The position numbers and the translations under genes were made by a program. The notes beneath the pieces are model-generated. The model was not told the origin of the DNA, made no database searches, and worked only from the letters and a program-made list of their open reading frames with translations. A stretch of 64,000 bases of DNA from Eustoma russellianum (lineage: Eukaryota > Streptophyta > Magnoliopsida > Gentianales > Gentianaceae), in assembly GCA_036186865.1 (NCBI GenBank), contig AP025047.1, positions 22,160,797 through 22,224,796 of the forward strand, read 5' to 3'. The first letter of the stretch is position 1; each line of letters opens with the position of its first letter. Of the stretch, positions 33,701 through 44,684 are shown in pieces.

Positions 33701-34596
33701 TCTGCATACTTAAGATTATTAAAAATATTGCCGAAAACGTCCTTGTTCCATCGTTGAAGGTCTTTTTTAAATGAGCATAGCTTGCTGTAGAATCCATACA
33801 TACCACCCGTAGTTGGATAAGAAAGCCACGTCTGCGTCATGTAATTATTAAAGTCTGAGTGATGCAACCATGCATCTAAAAACCTGAATGTACGGCGGCT
33901 AGACCCCTCCTGGTGACGACAGATGAACAGTAATGGCATATGATCAGAAGCCACTCTTGGAAGATGAGACAATTGAAGCGTCGGAAAAGTATCTTGGAAT
34001 GCAGAATTAATAAAGAGCCAGTCTAATCTACGAGATATGCGACCAAGACCCCTTCCATCCGCCCAAGTGAATCTGGAACCCTGATGAGGAGGAGCCATCA
34101 AAGAGCAATATTCAACACAGTCATTTAAGTCTTGTAATGCTGCGAGTGATGGAACCGAACGACCACGATGATCTTCTAATGTGCGAAATGTGTTAAAATC
34201 ACCACCAACTAGCCAAGGTAATTGACATGAATCAGCAAAATCACTCAAAGCTCTCCAAAGAGGGCGGCGCAGGACAGGAGTCGTGGTAGCATAGACCACC
34301 GAAAATATAAATGTCAACTGCAGTGAAATGGATTGAAGAGTAAAGTGCACCACCTGACCCTGATCCTGAGTATCAAGCAATGTAAACTCAGTATCCCGCT
34401 AAAAAAACCAAATACGATGCGAATGAGAAGCGTAAGAGTGTGTGAAACCAAGCTGCAACATGAATCGACTAATGCTTGAAGGTGTGTGTTTAGGTTCTAA
34501 TAAAGCTAATAAATGCAACCGATGCTCTGTAATCAAACGTTTTAATCTAGGCAATGAGGCACGCATGCCCCTAATATTCCACACTAAACTATTCAT
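30730..34596 (-). pseudogene. LINE 1 ORF2: endonuclease, reverse transcriptase and RNase H with two stops
   Basis: A single frame of 1289 codons from ATG at 34596, broken by only two stops: TAG at 34399-34401 and TGA at 31018-31020. Domains in order: APE-type endonuclease (NIRGMRAS start, GGDFNTFR, SDHMPLLF); RT with FRPICLTNFLSKV, KLDMMKAFDRVSWNYLE, RGVKQGDPLSPLLFIL and the catalytic LAYADDLLVFL; a zinc-like CSFCKHHSSSVDHVFLYC segment; and RNase H (KLNVDAAVGRG, ETDCAQLLQRL, REANMPAHYLAQHA). It would nick DNA and copy its own RNA at the nick. The TAG replaces a tryptophan seen in LINE 2 (QIWFFWKES). It is one of the best-preserved coding regions of the window. Confidence 0.92.
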
Positions 34597-35730
34597 TGAG
34601 TAAGAGAGGTACTTCCCTGTATAACGTGAGATGCGCTCCGAGTTAAGATCGTTTATATATATGTATGCGTGCTATATATAGTGTAAATATATATATTTAA
34701 TGTGCGTATATATATAGTGTATATATATCTATATATACTTAACACTCAATATAGATCTATACTTTCTTGAAAAGAGAATCTTATACATAATACATGATGA
34801 TCCAACTTTGATATAAACATAAATACTTATGAATTGCAAAGCCATGAAGGATCTAGGAAGAGTACTTGCCTTGGTTCACTTTTCTTACACTTAGATGATG
34901 GTTCCTTCACTTTGTTTGGAAGAGAGTTCTTCTTCCTTGCTTCCTTGTATACATGGTTTTTAAGGTTTAAATAAAGGGTTAGTGAGCAACTTATGAAACT
35001 AACTATATATGGAAGAATCAAACTTAAACTTCATAAAGTTCTTACCTTGATTGTCTTTGATCCTAGATGCTACACCCTTCTTGAATCTTTCTTAGGTGAT
35101 GGAGTGTTTGTAGTACTTAATTTGAGTGATGTTGGTGTGAAGAAAGGAGAAGAAATCTTCTCCTTGTTGAAGCTATAACTTTCGGCCAAGAGGAGGAATA
35201 AGGGAGTGTTGGAGTGTTCTTGAGATTTTTCCTTGAAGGTAGTATGAAATTGGTTGGTTGAAGATGCAATTATGTGAGAGGTTAAAGAAGAAATAATACC
35301 CTACCTTTCTAAGAGAGGGTGGCCGGCCATGATGATGGTGAAATGGGGTGGGAGACAACCTTTAGACAAGTATGGGTGTAATGAATGGGTATTATGACAA
35401 GATTCCTAAGCATGCTATTTCTTTATGTTAAATATTTAAAGTGTGAGACAAGTTGTCTTCACCTTCTTTTTCATTTTCCTTTTTCTTTTTCTTTCATGTA
35501 TGTATTTTATTTTCTTTTTATTTAAGGTAGCATAATATTGTTGTGTCATGTATTTCTTTTTGATTTAATTTTACTAATAGTTTAAGTTGTTACTAACTAA
35601 GTTAATTTTGAGCTTTTATTATGTGGATTCAAACATTTATGATATATTTGCTAATGAATCATACACCTATGAGATTAGGTTTACGGTATTAAAGGTTGAT
35701 ACTACATAACGAATTTTCCGGGCTGTAACA

Positions 35731-35741
35731 TTCTCCCCTCC
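35731..35741 (-). promoter_or_regulatory. Polypurine tract of gypsy element
   Basis: The plus text TTCTCCCCTCC reads GGAGGGGAGAA on the element strand and abuts the 3' LTR at 35730. Confidence 0.9.
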
Positions 35742-35823
35742 TTATAAAAAGTTTCGTCCTCGAAACTTACGTACCTCATACAAAGAGTTGTGGATATTGT
35801 TTCTGCATTTGCTGTTCCGGCTC

Positions 35824-38301
35824 TCAAGTCGCTTCTCGTTCAGTATGATTGCTCCATTGTACTTTCACAAATGGAATTGTCCGTCTCCTCAACACTTGCT
35901 TCTTGCGGTCCACGATCCGTATGGGAACTTCTTCATATGTAACGTCATCTTTAATAGTTACGGGTAGTTGTTCCAGTATATGATCCGGGTCTTGTACATA
36001 TCGTCGTAACTGGGATACGTGAAACACATTATGAACCTGAGATAAGGTAGGAGGTAAGGCCAACCGGTATGCAACAGTCCCAACTTTCTCTAGTATCTCA
36101 TAAGGGCCAATAAATCTAGGGCTCAGTTTCCCTTTAATCCCAAATCTACTCACGCCTTTAGTTGGTGAAACTCGCAAATATACTTTCTCGCCCACATCAA
36201 ACTCAATCGGTCGTCTTTTTGTATCTGCCCAGCTTTTGCTTCGATCTTGTGCAGCCTTCAACCTTTCACGTATCATTTTAATCTTCCCCAATGTCTTTTC
36301 TATCAATTCTGGACCCATAATGGCTCTCTCGCCAACCTCATCCCAGTATAACGGAGATCGACACTTTCTTCCATATAATGCTTCAAACGGTGCCATACCT
36401 ATAGAACTGTGATAGCTGTTATTGTAAGAGAATTCAATCAACTTCACTGATTTGTCCCAGCTAACCTTGAAATCTAAAGTGCAAGCGCGTAGCATATCTT
36501 CCACTGTTTGTATGGTACGTTCTGACTGTCCATCGGTCTGCGGATGGAATGCTGTACTCATCCGGAGTTCGGTACCCATGGCATTTTGGTAAGATTTCCA
36601 AAATCGCGAAGTAAAACATGGATCTCTATCGCACACGATACTGACAGGTGTTCCATGTAGGATAACTATCTCATTCATATACATACCCACCAGCTTTTCT
36701 ATGGATGTCTGGATTGACATGGATAAGAAATGTGCCGATTTAGTGAGACGATCCACGATCACCCAGATCGCATCATTACCATTACGAGTCTTAGGAAGTC
36801 CAGTAACAAAATCCATCGTAATATGTTCCCATTTCCACTCCGGAATCTCTAATGGCTGTAATAGTCCTGCCGGCCTCTGATGTTCTGCTTTAACTTGTTG
36901 ACAAGTATGACATCTCTCCACAAACTCCGCAATGTGACGCTTCATGTCGTTCCACCAATAATTTCTTTTAAGATCCTGATACATCTTTGTTGCTCCCGGA
37001 TGTATAGATAATCGCGAGTTGTGAGCTTCCATCATGATCTCCTTTTTAATTCCATCAATGTTTGGCACACATAATCTCTCTTTGAACCAAAGACTGCCAT
37101 CATTATGCAACTGAAAGTCCTTCGCCGGTTGTTCTTCCAACTGCTTGACGATGATCATTAACTCGGAATCATCCTTTTGTGCCTCTTTAATCCTATCAAT
37201 TAAAGTGGGGGTTATCATCAACGTAGCCAGAATATTTGCAGTCGAGTCAACTACATCCAATCCAAACTCGGCTATCTCTCTCTCTAGAGGCGTCTGCCTA
37301 GCATGACTTGACTTCCTACTCAATGCATCTGCTACCTTATTCGCCTTCCCCGGATGATAATGAATAGCAAGATCATAATCTTTCATCAATTCCAACCATC
37401 TTCGCTGCCTCATGTTTAGTTCCTTCTGGGTGAAAAGATATTTCAAACTCTTGTGATCCGTATAGATTTCGCATTTCTCTCCATACAAATAATGTCTCCA
37501 TATCTTGAGCGCAAATACAACTGCCGCCAATTCCAGATCATGGGTGGGGTAATTCTGTTCATATGGTTTCAACTGTCTTGATGCATATGAAATTACTCGT
37601 TCTCTCTGCATTAATACACAACCTAGTCCATTCTTCGAAGCGTCGCTATATACTACGAATCCTTCTCCTGAAATTGGTTGTGCTAATACCGGTGCCGATG
37701 TCAATTTCTTCTTAAGTTCGGTGAAGCTCTGTTCACAATCAGAAGTCCAGTCATATCGCGTCCTTTTCTGCGTCAATCGAGTTAATGGAACTGCAATCCG
37801 TGAGAATCCTTCAACAAACTTCCGATAATAACCTGCCAGTCCTAAGAAACTCCTGACCTCAGTCACATTTGTCGGCCTCGGCCATTCCGTAATAGCCTCA
37901 ATCTTTTTGGGGTCTACTGAGATACCATCCTTAGACACAACATGACCCAAAAATGCAACACTATGGAGCCAAAATTCGCACTTGCTGAGTTTAGCATATA
38001 ACTGCTTCCTTTTTAATACATTCAGGGTTATTCTTAGATGTTCTGCATGGGTCTCTTCATCCGGTGAGTATATTAGAATATCATCAATAAATACTACCAC
38101 GAACTTATCCAACTGATCCCGAAATACTGTGTTCATCAAATCCATGAATGCTGCGGGTGCGTTGGTCAATCCAAATGGCATCACTAAGAACTCATAATGT
38201 CCATATCTTGTACGAAAAGCAGTCTTAGCGATATCTTCCGACTTGATCTTTAATTGATGGTAACCAGAGCGAAGGTCAATCTTGCTGAATACTTTAGCTC
38301 C
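35824..38301 (-). pseudogene. Gypsy pol main part: RT palm, RNase H, integrase, truncated chromodomain
   Basis: The frame is open from the 3' edge of the intron-like insert (38301) to 35824. In order: RT (AKVFSKIDLRSGYHQLK, MPFGLTNAPAAFM, VVFIDDILIYS); RNase H (VVYSDASKNGLGCVL, LELAAVVFALKIW, YTDHKSLKYLF); the HHCC zinc region (HPGATKMY, CHTCQQVKAEH); and the integrase core (ITMDFVTGLPKTR, CDRDPCFTSRFW, GQSERTIQTVEDML). It ends with a GPY/F-type FIGPYEILEKVG and a chromodomain-like FVKVQWSNHTEREAT. The TGA that ends it stands where tryptophan is expected, and a further 15 or so codons (EPEQQMQKQYPQLF) follow it in the same frame. Integrase with a chromodomain directs insertion to certain chromatin in this family. 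Confidence 0.92.
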
Positions 38302-38370
38302 CTGTACGAAAAATTATATTGATATTTATAATAGTTATATACTTGTTATGTAATTATTCAAATTACTTAC
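38302..38370 (-). other. Intron-like 69-bp insert in gypsy reverse transcriptase
   Basis: On the element strand the RT codons ...CAATTAAGG are followed by GTAAGTAATTTG (donor), 69 AT-rich bases with in-frame stops, and TTTTTCGTACAG (acceptor). RT then resumes with GGAGCTAAAG. Removal of exactly these bases gives the conserved DLFDQLRG-AKVFSKIDL order in frame. It has the look of a short plant spliceosomal intron. Whether it is spliced is unknown; a 69-bp insertion that happens to have consensus borders is the alternative. Confidence 0.7.
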
Positions 38371-38711
38371 CCTTAATTGATCGAACAAATCGTCGATTCG
38401 AGGCAGTGGATATCTATTTTGATAGTGATCTTATTCAGCTCTCGATAATCGATGCAGAGTCGCATGCTGCCATCTTTCTTCTTAACGAACAACACTGGAG
38501 CTCCCCATGGTGATACACTTGGCCGTATAAACTTCTTATCTATCAATTCTTGCAATTGTGATTTCAATTCCTTTAATTCGGCTGGGCCATTCTATACGGT
38601 GCCTTTGAGATTGGTTCAGCTCCTGGAATGACATTAATCTCAAATTCAATCTCCCTGTCCGGAGGTAAAACCTGGTAGATCATCTAGAAATACATCTGTG
38701 AACTCCTTGAC
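38371..38711 (-). pseudogene. Gypsy RT N-terminal part, frameshifted
   Basis: It encodes the RT fingers: ELIDKKFIRPSVSPWGAPV, FVKKKDGSMRLCIDYRELN and, after a 1-base loss in an A-run near 38425, PLPRIDDLFDQLR. Upstream, near 38650, DVFLDDLPG is followed by a 1-base gain, and a 1-base loss lies near 38585. At least three small indels therefore break this part, although the rest of pol is open. These may be real decay or sequencing errors in homopolymers. Confidence 0.8.
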
Positions 38712-39223
38712 TACTGGAATACTGTCAATTGATGGGGTCTCGAATCCTTGCCAAGAGCGTACACAAGGAATCCCTTGCTACCCTTCTTCAGTGATCGAAA
38801 AGCTTTTGCTGCTGTCAGATAAATATTATGTGGTATCTTTTTCATCTTGGAGTTCCCTTGATAAATCACTTCTTCTCGCATTGAATCCTTAATCATAACA
38901 CGCTTACCACGACAATCAATGTAGGCATGGTGTTTGAATAACCAATCCATGCCTAGAATAAGGTCGAAATCCCCAATCTGTATAGGAATTAGGGTAACTT
39001 CGAACTTCTGTCCTCCCATTTCTATCTCGCAATTCTTATATATATGATGTGAAATGATTACTTGATCACCAGCTGCCTGAACGCGATAAGGCGTATCCAG
39101 TCTAGTCGGACAACTATCAAGGTTCTTAGCAAACCTTTTCGATACAAAGGAATGGCTTGCACCACTATCAAATAATACGTTGGCAGGTATGTTGTTTATT
39201 AATATGACACTGAGGCAGTTCAT
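38711..39223 (-). CDS. Gypsy aspartic protease region
   Basis: 170 codons with the retropepsin active site VLFDSGASHSFVS at about residues 16-28 and the second signature FDLILGMDWLFKHHAYIDC near residue 90. It would cleave the gag-pol polyprotein. The catalytic Asp-Ser-Gly is intact. It lies between gag and RT as usual for Ty3/gypsy, and the open frame continues into the RT connection until the indels described next to it. Confidence 0.88.
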   Translation of the reverse strand: MNCLSVILINNIPANVLFDSGASHSFVSKRFAKNLDSCPTRLDTPYRVQAAGDQVIISHHIYKNCEIEMGGQKFEVTLIPIQIGDFDLILGMDWLFKHHAYIDCRGKRVMIKDSMREEVIYQGNSKMKKIPHNIYLTAAKAFRSLKKGSKGFLVYALGKDSRPHQLTVFQ

Positions 39224-40450
39224 AATTCAAATATGCAATTCCAAATCAAGCAGATAATATCATAAACTTTTCAAATGAATAATACCTGTCACCACGTCTG
39301 GGGCTTCCAGAACCTCCTCATCTGTCATCACATGTACTCTGGCATTGGCCCTTGGGCCATCTCTCTGCTGAGGTGCGGCCCTCTGAGGTCCCTTCCTGGG
39401 TTCAGGACAATCTCTGATCATGTGTCCAGTCTTTCCACAATTAAAACATGCTCCAGTCTTCAATAAACAGTCTCCCCTATGTTGTCGCTGACAAGTGGCA
39501 CACTTAGGTATCGCAGCTACCTGTGGGGGTGGTAGTGGCTTCAGTGGCTGAAAATTTGGTTGTGGTGCACGTCCACCGTCTCTTTTAGCAGTTTTAGTCC
39601 ACTTACTGGATTGGCCATCTCCAAGCTCTTGGGCCTTTTGTCTCGGCTGTCAGAATCACGCCTGATGATGTCCCTTTCTACTCGATAACAAGCATCCAGC
39701 AATTCACCCAAAATCCTTCGGGTTGGCATTCACAATCCAGGTTCGAATGCGTGGGTTCAGTCCTCTTTCAAACTTAACCATTTCAGTTGTTCATCTCCCA
39801 TAATTGCTGGAACATATCTTCCCAATGCGGTAAATCGGTTGGCATAGTCCGCCACTGTCATTCCTGACGTCTGCATTAAAGACTCAAACATCCCTATTTT
39901 CTTCAAGGTAACTGATGGTGGAATGTAGAATTTGCGGAACTCTCTCAAAAATCGTTCCCAAGTAACTGGAGCTGGCAAATGCCTGCAAATTAGTGGTCCA
40001 CCATTCATCGGCTTCACCGGTCAGAAAAGGCTTGATAACCTGAGCTTTTATCTCCTCTGGTATTTGAATCAGCTCAAAATTATTCTGTACTTCTTTTAGC
40101 CATTTCTCGGCTATGTCAGGGTCAGATCCACCTTCAAAGTTAGGAATACGGGCCTTCTTCAATTCCCCGCAAAAGAAACGAGTACCCTGCTGTGGTAGAG
40201 GTGGTGGCGGTGGCGGTGGAGTGTCGCATGATTCTGGTGGCCGTTGTTACCTCACCGCCTGTCCTATCTGTACCAAAGCTTGCAGAACAGCCTGCTGAAA
40301 ATCTCCCTGACCCTGTTGCTGTGGGGGTGGAGGCACCTGTTCAGTGTAAAATGGAACAGATCCTGTCTGCTGGGGTATCTGTGGTGGTGGGAGGAGGGGG
40401 TAACTGTGCAGGTCTGTCAGCACGGCGTTCTTCCTCTAGGTCGTGGAGAC
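39224..40450 (-). pseudogene. gag: Gypsy gag, frameshifted
   Basis: Three frames together make gag: 40162-39884 (KKARIPNFEGGSDPDIAEKW, LTGEADEWW, the retrotransposon gag domain), 40017-39757 (WERFLREFRKFYIPPSV, TVADYANRFTALGRYVP) and 39729-39541. The zinc knuckle CFNCGKTGHMIRDCP is encoded near 39450-39408. A proline/glycine-rich N-terminal part at 40450-40170 contains long GGT/CCA runs. The start codon is uncertain because of the frame changes near the N-terminus. Confidence 0.85.
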
Positions 40451-40712
40451 ATCCTATTGAATACAGCATCATTAGTAATAATTTACAATTGAAATTAATT
40501 TGTTTTCCTGACTAATTCAGAATTGAATTTTTTTTTTTGTGAACTTAATAATCCGAGCAAAAACCTTTAAATGTTATTTAACTATCCCTAACTATTCTAA
40601 GGATTCTAATCTAGGGATATCACTCTTGATCCAAGATCACAACTTAAATTCTAGGATCATCACTTAACTTCTAAATGCTTACTTTACTGTCCCGCCGTGG
40701 ATCTAGAGCCAT

Positions 40713-40724
40713 TCTCTGATACCA
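40713..40724 (-). promoter_or_regulatory. Primer binding site of gypsy element
   Basis: It reads TGGTATCAGAGA on the element strand, two bases inside the 5' LTR end at 40727. This is the initiator tRNA-Met type site. Confidence 0.92.
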
Positions 40725-42309
40725 ACTGTAGCGCCCCGCCCGAACCAGAGTTCCGGTTCAGTGCACCCGCCATACTCTACTCCATAGAGTACAAGGCGTC
40801 GATACCATACATGTGCATGTCAACATGAATTGTAATCGATATAGCGGAAGCATCTTTAAACAAACCCACAACATACATAATGTTATTACAAACTGTTCAA
40901 ATCCACACAACCTCAAATACAGTTTCTCACAAGAACTTTATTACATCAACATAAAATAAAGCTCACACAACAGGTACATCTCTTCAGCCTATATCTTCAC
41001 TTACGGATACTCTATCTGAGGTTCCTCCTCAATGAACACAGCATCAGGGTCCCTGTTCTCTGAAATGTTAAGAGGCAAGTATGAGCGATAACCACCGTCT
41101 TTTAATCGCTCAGCAAGTATTCTTTATAGATACTTCATGTGAATCATACATGGGTTAACAAATAGTGATAAAGTAACAAACATATATATAATTACATTTT
41201 CATTGACAAATGGCAGCATTATTTAAGAATAAAACAGAACATAAGATTTTATTTCATACCTGAGAGGTCATATCATTCTTCCTCAACATATCTTTAGTAC
41301 ACCTTTCATACTTGAATACTAATTCATCTTACACAAAAGTCATAACTTGCATTCATCACATCTATGTGCCTGATCTTTCCTAATCGTCTTAAGGCATAAT
41401 GTTCGTACAAATATTCTAATCCTCATCTAAGGGACATATCATGACATGATGCATAAAACATGGCTTTTCATAAAATGACTTTCCGTAAACATGACTTTTC
41501 ATAACTTGCATAACATGACATTTTCATAACATGAATACATAACATTTTCATCGTTGGCTATAGCACTTTTCATAAGAATAATAACGCACGACATACCGAA
41601 TGATTCCCCATATAGTACATGTACAACATAATATCATGAACATAAGTACATGTCCTAATGGTGACGCATTATGACTGAGATCCCGTGTCCCAGACCCGGT
41701 GTTACACTCAGCCATAACGTAAACATGGGCCCCCTGACATCTACCACTTCCGGTCCCGATGTCAGGACAGCGCTACAACATAACATAACATAACATGATC
41801 ATAACATAACATGGGTCATTGGAATCAATCGTCTCGTGTTCATTATTCTTATGCATATGAACTTTTTAAAACATGAAATGTGACAACATACTTTGCAAAT
41901 CTTGTTTTCATGCAAGTGAGACTCCATCAAACACGGGTATCTTGTCATGCTACCACTAGTAACATCACTTACGTATTTTCTTCTACATATCACAACTTAA
42001 ACAAAAAATATCATTTTTGCCTACCATTCGGTCATCACACCAAAACAGCCTCTTTTTCTCCATTATCATCATACAATAATTTGGTATCATCTATTCCATA
42101 CATGCTTATCATAATTCATACTTACATGCCTATATCATGAAATTTCTTACTAGTTTAACATTTCATCTTAGATTTCATAACCTATATCTTATCATAACCT
42201 ACCTATATTATTATACATAACATGTAACATATCATACTTATACATTAAATTTCATACTTTTCATAACATAATACATAAACTACATACTTAGCCTACTTTC
42301 ATAACTTAA

Positions 42310-42950
42310 CATATTCATCATATATACATATGTATTTGTGTAAAAATATAATAAAATCATTTGTCACCAAGCCTAAGGGCCGAATGTATATACATGATGT
42401 ATATATATATATATAAATCATTTTATGCTATATTATATAATATCCAAAACTTATTCATTTTCATATCTTAGCATATTCATCATATATACATATATACTTA
42501 TAAAATATGATGAAATCATCTTTGTTACTAAGGCCTAAGGCCGAACATATATGTGCATACTATATACATATATAAGTCATTTTGTGATATATTATGTAAT
42601 ATCTAAAACTTATTCATTTTCATAGTTTAACATATTCATCATACATGCATATATATATTTATATAAAATATGGTAAAATCATTTTTGTTATCAAGCCTAA
42701 AGGCCGAATATATACATATGGAATATATGTATATAAATCATTTTATGATATATTGTATAGTATCTAAAACTTATTCATTTTCATAGTTTAACATATTCCT
42801 CATATATAAATATATATACTTGTACAAAATATAATGAAATCATTTTGTCATCAAGGCTCTTAATAGCCGAACCTATATATATACTATATATACATTTATA
42901 AAATCTTTTACTATATAGTAGGTAATACACAAATACTTATTCATTCCCTT
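42310..42950. repeat. Four imperfect tandem repeats of about 160 bp, second LTR copy
   Basis: The same units as at 28578-29215, each with a GGCCGAA-type motif. The number of units is conserved between LTRs, so they were present before insertion. Confidence 0.87.
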
Positions 42951-43137
42951 TCTTTAAAATATATATTACACATATGTATATATTCATATAGATCCGTATA
43001 TGCACATACATAGATCTATACACCTATACATATGTATGTATATATATATAAATATATATACATATATATATATAAACCGTATGTATATATATATATATAC
43101 ATCAAAACCGAATGTGTGTATATATATATATATATAC

Positions 43138-43147
43138 NNNNNNNNNN
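43138..43147. other. Assembly gap (10 N)
   Basis: Ten unknown bases in a TATATA run. The other LTR has about 20 bases (TACATTGATATTCAAAGC region) at this place, so the gap is a short unresolved microsatellite and not a lost gene. Confidence 0.95.
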
Positions 43148-44490
43148 AAAGCCAAATGAGTATATTAATATACCTTTATACATCTACACATATTTATATA
43201 TGTAGATCTATACACTTATACATATATATATATATATCAACATACATACTTATAATATGGGTATATGTATGCGTACTATATATATAGTGTGTATATATGT
43301 ATTTTGCGTGCGTGTATATGTAGTGTATGTATATATACATTTCTACATCTATACTTACTTGTATGTAGATCTATACACTTATACATACATATATATATCA
43401 ACATACTTGTTTATATATTTGTATGCGTGCTATATATAGTGTAAATATATATATTTAATGTGCGTATATATATAGTGTATATATATCTATATATACTTAA
43501 CACTCAATATAGATCTATACTTTCTTGAAAAGAGAATCTTATACATAATACATGATGATCCAACTTTGATATAAACATAAATACTTATGAATTGCAAAAG
43601 CCATGAAGGATCTAGGAAGAGTACTTGCCTTGGTTCACTTTTCTTACACTTAGATGATGGTTCCTTCACTTTGTTTGGAAGAGAGTTTCTTCTTCCTTGC
43701 TTCCTTGTATACATGGTTTTTAAGGTTTAAATAAAGGGTTAGTGAGCAACTTATGAAACTAACTATATATGGAAGAATCAAACTTAAACTTCATAAAGTT
43801 CTTACCTTGATTGTCTTTGATCCTAGATGCTACACCCTTCTTGAATCTTTCTTAGTTGATGGAGTGTTTGTAGTACTTAATTTGAGTGATGTTGGTGTGA
43901 AGAAAGGAGAAGAAAATCTTCTCCTGTTGAAGCTATAACTTTCGGCCAAGAGGAGGAATAAGGGAGTGTTGGAGTGTTCTTGAGATTTTTCCTTGAAGGT
44001 AGTATGAAATTGGTTGGTTGAAGATGCAATTATGTGAGAGGTTAAAGAAGAAATAATACCCTACCTTTCTAAGAGAGGGTGGCCGGCCATGATGGTGGTG
44101 AAATGGGGTGGGAGACAACCTTTAGACAAGTATGGGTGTAATGAATGGGTATTATGACAAGATTCCTAAGCATGCTATTTCTTTATGTTAAATATTTAAA
44201 GTGTGAGACAAGTTGTCTTCACCTTCTTTTTCATTTTCCTTTTTCTTTTTCTTTCATGTATGTATTTTATTTTCTTTTTATTTAAGGTAGCATAATATTG
44301 TTGTGTCATGTATTTCTTTTTGATTTAATTTTACTAATAGTTTAAGTTGTTACTAACTAAGTTAATTTTGAGCTTTTATTATGTGGATTCAAACATTTAT
44401 GATATATTTGCTAATGAATCGTACACCTATGAGATTAGGTTTACGGTATTAAAGGTTGATACTACATAACGAATTTTCCGGGCTGTAACA

Positions 44491-44621
44491 CATTCGCTAC
44501 TTCTTATCTCCCATTCTTGCTCTGATTTTGAATATCTTTTGAGTTGAGCCAAACGAGAAAATTCCGCAAAAGGACCAAACACTCTATTCACCCCCCTCTA
44601 GAGTGTATTTCGGACCTAACA
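44491..44621 (+). repeat. Right end of copia B 5' LTR
   Basis: It resumes after the duplicated CATTC (44491-44495) and ends GGACCTAACA at 44621, two bases before the PBS. A CACTCTATTCACCCCCCTCT segment typical of copia LTR ends is present. It is the continuation of 26216-26994. Confidence 0.75.
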
Positions 44622-44623
44622 AT

Positions 44624-44635
44624 TGGTATCAGAGC
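44624..44635 (+). promoter_or_regulatory. Primer binding site of copia B
   Basis: TGGTATCAGAGC, complementary to the initiator tRNA-Met 3' end, follows the LTR end. Confidence 0.92.
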
Positions 44636-44684
44636 CTAACCTTGATTGCTTGGCCTATCTTTGCAAGTAGCAAGGTTAAAGATC

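Larger units (their letters stand above)
29681..34650 (-). mobile_element. LINE 1: 5'-truncated L1-type non-LTR retrotransposon
   Basis: The minus-strand element has its poly-A tail read as T's at 29679-29687. The opposite border at 34650 is located by comparison with the uninterrupted LTR copy (CAACATACTT joined to GTTTATAT). It holds a near-complete ORF2 and a 3' untranslated region of about 1 kb, but no ORF1, so it is truncated about 50 bp upstream of ORF2. No target duplication longer than one or two bases is visible. A relative with the same 3' end is at 58946-64000. Confidence 0.93.
26995..35730 (-). repeat. 3' LTR of gypsy element, interrupted by LINE 1
   Basis: It starts TGTAGCGCCCCGCCC and ends GGCTGTAACA. 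Sequence 26995-29680 plus 34651-35730 aligns with the 5' LTR 40727-44490; the LINE fills the middle. The LTR holds a tract of imperfect repeats of about 160 bp (28578-29215) and a long TA/CATA microsatellite zone. Only small differences from the partner LTR are visible. Confidence 0.93.
26995..44490 (-). mobile_element. Ty3/gypsy chromovirus-type LTR retrotransposon, split by a LINE
   Basis: The minus-strand element spans 17.5 kb including a nested LINE of about 5 kb. A perfect CATTC duplication (26990-26994, 44491-44495), a PBS at 40713-40724, a polypurine tract at 35731-35741 and LTR ends TG...CA define it. Internal order from the right is gag, protease, RT, RNase H, integrase and a chromodomain-like tail, the Ty3/gypsy order. 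Integrase end features resemble the Tekay/Del chromovirus lineage. LTRs of about 3.76 kb are very alike by eye, so the insertion is young, yet pol has frameshifts, a stop and an intron-like insert. Confidence 0.94.
40727..44490 (-). repeat. 5' LTR of gypsy element
   Basis: 3764 bp including ten unknown bases at 43138-43147. TG...CA ends, same content as the 3' LTR without the LINE. It provides the empty-site sequence for the LINE insertion (about 43405-43420). Four repeats of about 160 bp begin at 42310. Short differences from the partner are mostly single bases and microsatellite length changes. Confidence 0.93.

Noticed and set aside
43000..43439. Open frames in the TATA/CATA zones of the gypsy LTRs
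   Set aside because: They encode only Y, I, H, C and T in runs, cross ten unknown bases, and are by-products of microsatellites.
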